DNA of 64,000 nucleotides, from NCBI GenBank assembly GCA_030386875.1, contig CM059574.1:2487934-2551933 (forward strand), given 5' to 3'. The DNA is from Morinoia aosen (Eukaryota; Arthropoda; Malacostraca; Amphipoda; Talitridae). Below, one piece after another: positions 59,301 through 64,000 of the stretch. A program made the translations under genes and the position numbers. The notes under the pieces were generated by a model. It saw only the letters and a program-made list of their open reading frames with translations, did not search any database and was not told the origin of the DNA. How positions within the stretch are numbered: position 1 is the first letter of the stretch; each line of letters starts with the position of its first letter.

Positions 59301-61251
59301 AATATGTTTGTCAAGTAAAATAATTCATATTTTCTGTTACAAATTACAATGCTTTTAAATGTAAAACATCTTGTGAACTTTTTCTTTTAAATTTTATGAA
59401 TAAACATTACAACTAGCCAAAATATTCAAATAGGTAGGTGCACTTATCACTAAATAACTATTACATTTTATTGAATTTTATCGTTAGTGGATGCAGTTGC
59501 CCGTAAGATATATAGCATAGTTGGTATAATTGTTCTTTTTGTGCAGTTGATACTCAAAACTTAAAGTATTTTATTCCCAAAAGAACAGAATTAAAATTAT
59601 TTTCAATTAGCGTTCCCCTCAGGGGGATGCAACTATTTTTTCTATGGGAATTGGCGCTCCCAGGGGAACAATGTGAGGGCCCGAGCTGCGAGTTGGGTGG
59701 GCCTCCTTTCTGTTGAAATAAAATGTTTTTTGTTAGGTTAAGACCCACCATTTTCGGTTCACTACTGTCCTGGTTTTCAGCACCTCCGACTTTCTTCTTC
59801 AACTTTCATCATATTTCATGAACTTCTTTCTCATCTTACTGTTTCTGTGCCCTTTCTGCATAGATTCCACGTTCCCTTTACTCCATACTAAATGGTGCCT
59901 TCTTCCTTCCTCTCTTTGGATCGCATTTGTTGCTGCGGGTAGGGAGGCTAAAACTAACGACTAATCTAATCTAATCTTTTTTGAACCTTTGGTATTGCGT
60001 ATATTATTGATTCAAATTACTCATGATAGGCCGATTACTTACATCTGGACATTTGGACAACATTCATTGTGTAAAAAAAGGTAGTAATTTTTTTGCCGTT
60101 GCAGGTAGTAAAAAGTTGTAACATTTGAAAATGAAATATCAATTGTCACCTTGCTGTGCATTGATTGACAGATCAAATAGATCAGTGTATTTAATTGTTT
60201 TTGATAAAGTTTCATAATGTACTACTTTGCTTCATGTCATTTAAACAACATGACACATCACAATAAATTTCATTATTTTAATCTTTATACCACTCTCTGT
60301 TACTTGGTATCATTCAGAATAGAAATTTAGTCTTTCACATACAGTCAATGTAGTAATGTCATTCATTTATGATAACATGTAGTGCCGTGAATTTTAGTTT
60401 GAATTTTCTGTCTTTCTGAATGTTTTTAATTTCCTTATGAACTATCTTCACTATTTACTGCTACATCAAGTAATATTTTAATGGATAACTTTTCAGATGT
60501 AAATATTTTAGAAACCAATTCAATCATGTTTTTTATTTTCAGCTTGATGCTCTGAAGGAACTTCAAGGCAGGTCATCCAGTGACACAGTTCGCCGCATTA
60601 TTCGAAGGCTTCTGTCAAAAAAACTGGCGCTATCCTTCAGCTGGACAGGACTGGGACCTTCCAGAAAGCCTACAAAAATCAGCTTCAGAGATCATCAAGC
60701 TGGGAAATTATGTTATGGTATGACCATAGGTCATTCATGTCATCTTCTAAATGTTTTAATTTTGAAAAATTTGCAGTGAAACTGACCTAAATGTCCCTTA
60801 ATTCCTTCAATATTGTATTTAAGACTTTCTACGATACCAATTTTTTGAGCATGAAAAGCAAAATAAAATTTCATTACCTCCCATTTCAAAAAGAGCTAGA
60901 GGAGATTTTATCTGATAATGTAAATTTTACCATTGCTTCAAAACCATTCCCCAAAGGGACTTGAGCTTTCAAATTTTTTGCGAGGTCTTCAGGAATGCCA
61001 GGTTCCTGGGTTCTCCGACAGGGCCCAGTACAGCGAGCCTTGCAGTATAGGTGTTAACTTGCAGCTGGATTGTTCTCTTTCAGTTGGGTAGGCTTTTTAA
61101 GTTTTCTCCACTGTGTCACGTACATTACATCTTTGAATTGTAGCTTCTTTACAAGCCCCTGGCTTAGGATACGTTTCTATCTTGGTTCCGTTTAGATAAT
61201 TAGGCCTATGCCTTGCTCCTTCAAGAACCCAACTTTATTATTATTATTATA

Positions 61252-61309
<58 letters not shown>

Positions 61310-62109
61310 TCTCAGTTTGAGCCTCCCTAACCAAATCAAGAGAAGGAATAATGAAGACCATCTAGTATGTAAAAGTAGAAGGGGATTCTATCCACGAGAT
61401 GTGCCTCGCACAGAACATCCTTGAATGTCAACATGTATGTGTTACCAAACAGGATACCAAGCGCATAGAAATAGCCAGTTAAGAAGGAAGTTCAAACTAG
61501 AAAAAAGTTCAAGAAGAAAGTAGTCAGGGCTGAATGAAATATAGCAATGATTTTTATGTTCATTTAGACAGTCCGAAGTCTTATAAAATCTCAATTTTAA
61601 TTTCAACAGATGCCTGGAAATTCTGCTACCCTCCTCTGGCTTTCAAGGACTTCAGCGCTACAGTGGCGACAGTTCTGAAATCGGTTCCCGATTGGGATGG
61701 TGGCCGCTCACGCTCCGCTGCATTGGCTTGCATAACGTGAGTTTTGATGTTCTCAACTAGAATAGAAAATATCGTGACTACTAATCGACTTTAAAACGTC
61801 AAAAGGAAAGTAAAACTAGATTTTACCATTTATCAAAATGAGACGTAACGTATGTAAGTTTTTTCTAGTGATGGTAAAGCTCACAAAATTTTAGGATTCT
61901 AAATCGCAACCTTTTTTAGTGCAGGAAATGTGCAGAACGCAGCAGAAGCATCAGCTGGGCCTTCAACTGACACTATGATGAGCTGCGCACAGAACGCAGC
62001 AGAAGCTTCAGCTGGGCCTTCAACTGACACTATGATGAGCTGCGCGCAGAACGCAGCAGAAGCATCAGCTGGACCTTCAACTGAACCCTTCAACAAGCTG
62101 CCCGTCTGA
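53310..62109 (+). CDS. DUF4806 protein, six exons, intact (copy B)
   Basis: Exons 53310-53526, 57153-57309, 58184-58406, 60543-60717, 61610-61736 and 61920-62109 all have GT..AG introns and sum to 1089 nt, a complete 362-aa frame. Exon 1 has IQFSDNSHEVVPREWL and KCLWPKNN, the N-terminal Trp-containing module that usually precedes DUF4806. Exon 3 is a probable coiled coil (LSQLKQVQEENSKKLDKILF). Exon 4 is the DUF4806 core (TVRRIIRRLLSKKLALSFSW). Exon 6 has three 19-residue repeats (CAQNAAEASAGPSTDTMMS). The start codon is 49 bp after the transposase stop, with an acceptor-like AGTACAG just before it, so transcripts may be shared. AATAAA lies at 62183. The biochemical role of DUF4806 is unknown. 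A DNA-binding accessory role is inference. Confidence 0.8.
53960..54480. mobile_element. Fold-back element
   Basis: Arms of about 130 bp share ACAGTAAAAGTGGTGGCAGA and GATAACCCACAATTACCTAG with their complements at 54410-54470. The centre carries a 16-bp tandem repeat. Confidence 0.8.
54143..54206. repeat. 16-bp tandem repeat
   Basis: Four perfect units of GCAGAGATATATGCAG, within the fold-back 53960-54480. Confidence 0.95.
55059..55333 (+). mobile_element. SINE-like repeat copy 14 (with TSD)
   Basis: From CCCTCAGGGGGATACAACTA to ATGACTAATCTAATC, flanked by TGTAAAAAAAACA-type direct repeats. About 80 bp of the middle is deleted relative to copy 12. It lies in intron 1 of the DUF4806 gene. 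Confidence 0.85.
55795..55995. mobile_element. Short fold-back element
   Basis: Arms of about 65 bp (AAAGAATCTATTCACTCTAT through CTCAGTAAGTCATTCAGT, and the complement ending ATAGATTCTTT) around an 85-bp loop. Confidence 0.85.
57420..58125. repeat. Direct repeat within element 2, first copy
   Basis: The clearest part is 57985-58125: CTGTAGTTGCAATTTGAAT, then CTATTCCAGTTCCAC and CCCATCTGCAGTTTCAGTTG. It recurs at 62355-62500 in the same orientation. Both are non-coding (intron 2 and the 3' flank of the DUF4806 gene). Confidence 0.65.
58530..60130. repeat. AGTAGTAAAA repeat element split by a SINE
   Basis: At 58530-58660, GCAGGGTGTCTACTAGGTAG is followed by about ten copies of AGTAGTAAAA-type units. 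The same unit reappears at 60080-60125 (GGTAGTAAAAAGTTG). This suggests one element spans the interval, with SINE-like copy 15 inside it. Superfamily not determined. It lies in intron 3 of the DUF4806 gene. Confidence 0.5.
59616..59976 (+). mobile_element. SINE-like repeat copy 15
   Basis: Full length, CCCCTCAGGGGGATGCAACT to CTAACGACTAATCTAATCTAATCT, with three tail units. Confidence 0.85.
61231..61309. repeat. (ATT)n microsatellite
   Basis: About 25 units with one interruption, next to the tail end of SINE-like copy 16. Confidence 0.95.
61313..61530 (-). mobile_element. SINE-like repeat copy 16 (truncated)
   Basis: Minus-orientation member beginning CAGTTTGAGCCTCCCTAACC and running to AAGTAGTCAGGGCTGAATG. 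The 5' half is missing. It lies in intron 4 of the DUF4806 gene. Confidence 0.7.
61927..62095 (+). repeat. 57-bp coding repeat, three copies
   Basis: Three 57-bp units in the last exon of the DUF4806 gene (CAGAACGCAGCAGAAGC within each) give the 19-residue protein repeat. Near-identity of the units suggests recent expansion. Confidence 0.9.
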
Positions 62110-62182
62110 TGATTCTGCAACATCTACAGCTCCCCTCTTCTAATAATTATAAGTGTTCTAGTTTTGCTAACAGGTAAAGAGG

Positions 62183-62188
62183 AATAAA
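62183..62188 (+). promoter_or_regulatory. Polyadenylation signal of DUF4806 gene
   Basis: AATAAA 74 bp after the stop codon at 62107-62109, the first such hexamer downstream. Confidence 0.5.
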
Positions 62189-62189
62189 A

Positions 62190-63400
62190 TGTTTATGTTG
62201 CTTAAGTGATCGTTACATGTATTCTACGAGTTCCTATTCATTATTATGCTAAGAGTTCCTGTTCATTATTATTCATTCATTATTACGGATAACCATCTAG
62301 GTTTCGGCTAATTTCTCCATTTTTGGTTAGATTGGTTTGAAACTCGTTTTTTAGACATGGTGACTGTAGTTGCAATGTGAATTTCGTTTTAAAAATCACG
62401 ATTTTTGTGTTCAAAATTTGAGCCACAAGCTATTCCAGTTTCACTAGAAATTGGACCCATCTGCAGTCCCACTTGACTGCGCGTGTAGTTTTTGCTTTGC
62501 CTGGGACTTTACAAATGCTTTTCCCCGAGTGCATGTTGAAAAGGATTATCTTGTTATGGTTTCCCTCACGTGAGGGTACCATGTAGTAATCGGACATGAC
62601 CCATAAGAAGTGGTCGTAGAGAAGTGGGGTTCAAATTTCTTGGCGTATCTTATGTTATACATTAATTATTTATGTCTTTCCGTCAGTAATCTTATATTTT
62701 CTAATTTCGGCCACAGTTTTGAGTCGATATCGTCGAAAGTAGTCTCATTCGCTTGGTTTCGTCAATGTCAATAAATGAACTGTTGCCGACCTTAGAAGTT
62801 CGAATTAGGGACCCCCTACAGTTACTTTTTGATATATTTTAGATTACTAATTTAGACTTCATTCCTGAGAATTGTCGAATGATATATCAGTAGATTCGTC
62901 TCGACAATAAAGATAAATGCTAAAGTTTTTTTTTTTTGAATTTGAAGTTAAAAAACACTCGCCCCTCTTTTTTTATTTTTTAATTGAATTGTGAGCTCGT
63001 TCATTGGTCACTCAACCGCGTTGTAATTTTTTCATGATAGACAAACTGTTCATGTTACTTGAGTTTTTCTCTGCGGAAAGTATTTTTTACTTTCATAGGT
63101 TTAGTTTGATTTAAATACGATAATAACGTTTCTTTTTGCGATATTAACGATTTGTTATGTTGTGTACTCATACAGTCCAGATCTTACTAATGATCCTCAT
63201 CGGAATGTGCTTAGTTCTTTGTTCGTCACGGTTATTTGCAATTTCTTTGATTATTTCGAAACCTTACTGAGTTTCGCTAAAAAAAAATATTTTTTCTTCA
63301 ACTCGTTCCAGCAAATATATACAATAAATATTGCAATTAAAAAATTTTTCATTGACATTTGTTTTGAGAAGCTCTGAAGATTAGGATATACCACTAAGAA
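62190..63400. other. 3' flank inside element 2
   Basis: Contains the second copy of the internal direct repeat (62355-62500). Otherwise unassigned, with only short open frames, for example 63162-63377. Confidence 0.4.
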
Positions 63401-63887
63401 CAACTATAATCATCTAATGAATCATTAGTTGAATATAGTTGTTTTTAGTGGTGTATGGTAATGTTAACAGTTAAATAAAGTTGATCATGGTAGAATATAG
63501 TTGTATCGTTAGCTGCTAACAATACAACTATATTCCACCATGATCAACTTTATTTAACTGTTAACATTACCGTACACCACTAAAAACAACTATTTTCAGC
63601 TAATAGAACTATACAACTATATTCTACCATAATCACAGTCGATTATGGTTGTGAATGGTGTTTTATACGGTTCACTATGGTTGAACATGGTTGTGGAGCC
63701 AGACCCTGAAAGGTTGATATTGGTTTTTTATGGAAGGGTATTATGGTTGGTCATGGTCGCGAAAAGCGGACATATCCCTACCATAATGCACCCCATAAAT
63801 AGTTGAATATGGAGGATATTTCGATAATAAACAACCGAAGATCTCGACCATAATCATCGTTGCTGCATACCATAATTTCTGACTGGG
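63400..63887. repeat. Right subterminal repeats of element 2
   Basis: Dense ATATAGTTG, ACCATAAT/ATTATGGT and GGTTG motifs up to the terminus. It includes a near-perfect palindrome (63435-63593) with arms of about 73 bp (ATAGTTGTTTTTAGTGGTGT and its complement). The motif TCGACCATAA is shared with the left end. Confidence 0.8.
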
Positions 63888-63934
63888 ATGGTAACTCCGG
63901 TGTTGACCCGAACGAAAGGCTTGAGCATGTCAAT
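63888..63934 (-). pseudogene. DUF4806 relic D, core exon, proximal part
   Basis: After the acceptor ACTTTCAG the minus-strand frame reads IDMLKPFVRVNTGVT and is then cut by element 2 at the AT target. The match to exon 4 of copy B is positional (LDALKELQGRSSSDTV) and starts at the same codon phase. Upstream exons of this gene would lie beyond the right edge of the window. Confidence 0.7.
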
Positions 63935-64000
63935 CTGAAAGTAATAGTTTAGTTGAAACATAGTTTACTGTGTGCATGATCAATTCATACAGAATAACTT

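Larger units (their letters stand above)
49754..63887 (+). mobile_element. DNA transposon 'element 2' (14.1 kb, two genes)
   Basis: The left end CCCAGTCGGAAATAATGGT pairs with the right end ACCATAATTTCTGACTGGG as an imperfect inverted repeat (2 mismatches in 19). The 2-bp direct repeat AT (49752-49753, 63888-63889) flanks it. Dropping the element and one AT restores a DUF4806 exon frame on the opposite strand. Both ends have subterminal repeats of TCGACCATAA, ATATAGTTG and ATTATGGTTG. Inside, in one direction, are a Tnp2-like transposase gene and a DUF4806 gene. This is CACTA/EnSpm-like architecture, although the terminus is not CACTA and the duplication is 2 bp. Confidence 0.85.

Noticed and set aside
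64..64000. Bacterial-type features (operons, CRISPR, attachment sites)
   Set aside because: Composition, introns and retroelements are eukaryotic. No direct-repeat and spacer arrays or phage integrase sites are seen.

Overview
This is an AT-rich eukaryotic genomic window, almost certainly from an invertebrate and most likely an insect or other arthropod. The evidence is the mixture of BEL/Pao retrotransposons, a Penelope-like element, a Jockey-superfamily LINE, a mariner-type DUF4817 fragment, DUF4806 genes with GT..AG introns, and degenerate CCTAA/TTAGG motifs. I see no single-copy host gene, rRNA, tRNA or CRISPR. Nearly everything I can name is mobile DNA, much of it nested.

Layout. 1-7.2 kb: inverted-repeat (fold-back) elements, a Penelope-like reverse transcriptase/GIY-YIG fragment (minus strand), and the 3' end of a BEL/Pao element (minus) with LTR-like sequence. 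7.2-15 kb: a 1-kb fold-back and long stretches I cannot assign. 15-17.2 kb: a GAATATTC repeat cluster and a 5'-truncated LINE (minus). 18.2-21.2 kb: a DUF4806 gene relic (minus). 25.8-46 kb: a decayed BEL/Pao element (plus) split by a 10.5-kb DNA transposon, 'element 1' (26131-36644), and abutted by the end of another, 'element 3' (ends 25816). A 1.7-kb TIR element and a 1.1-kb minisatellite follow it. 46-49.7 kb: a palindromic Penelope-like fragment and pieces of a fourth DUF4806 gene. 49.75-63.89 kb: a 14.1-kb DNA transposon, 'element 2'.

The most interesting system is the family formed by elements 1, 2 and 3. All have termini beginning CCCAGTC. Elements 1 and 2 are flanked by 2-bp duplications, and each member has its own subterminal repeat motif. 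Element 2 carries two adjacent genes on the same strand. The first is a Tnp2-like (CACTA/EnSpm-type) DDE transposase of about 717 codons with a single internal stop. The second is a six-exon DUF4806 gene whose predicted spliced frame is fully open (362 aa). Element 1 keeps a decayed copy of the same DUF4806 gene with matching intron phases but no recognisable transposase. A two-gene arrangement in which DUF4806 is the accessory protein, comparable to TnpA beside TnpD in plant En/Spm, is my inference.

A roughly 350-bp SINE-like retroposon with target-site duplications occurs about 16 times. Exon calls rest on reading splice sites by eye. Boundaries of repeats are approximate unless stated.
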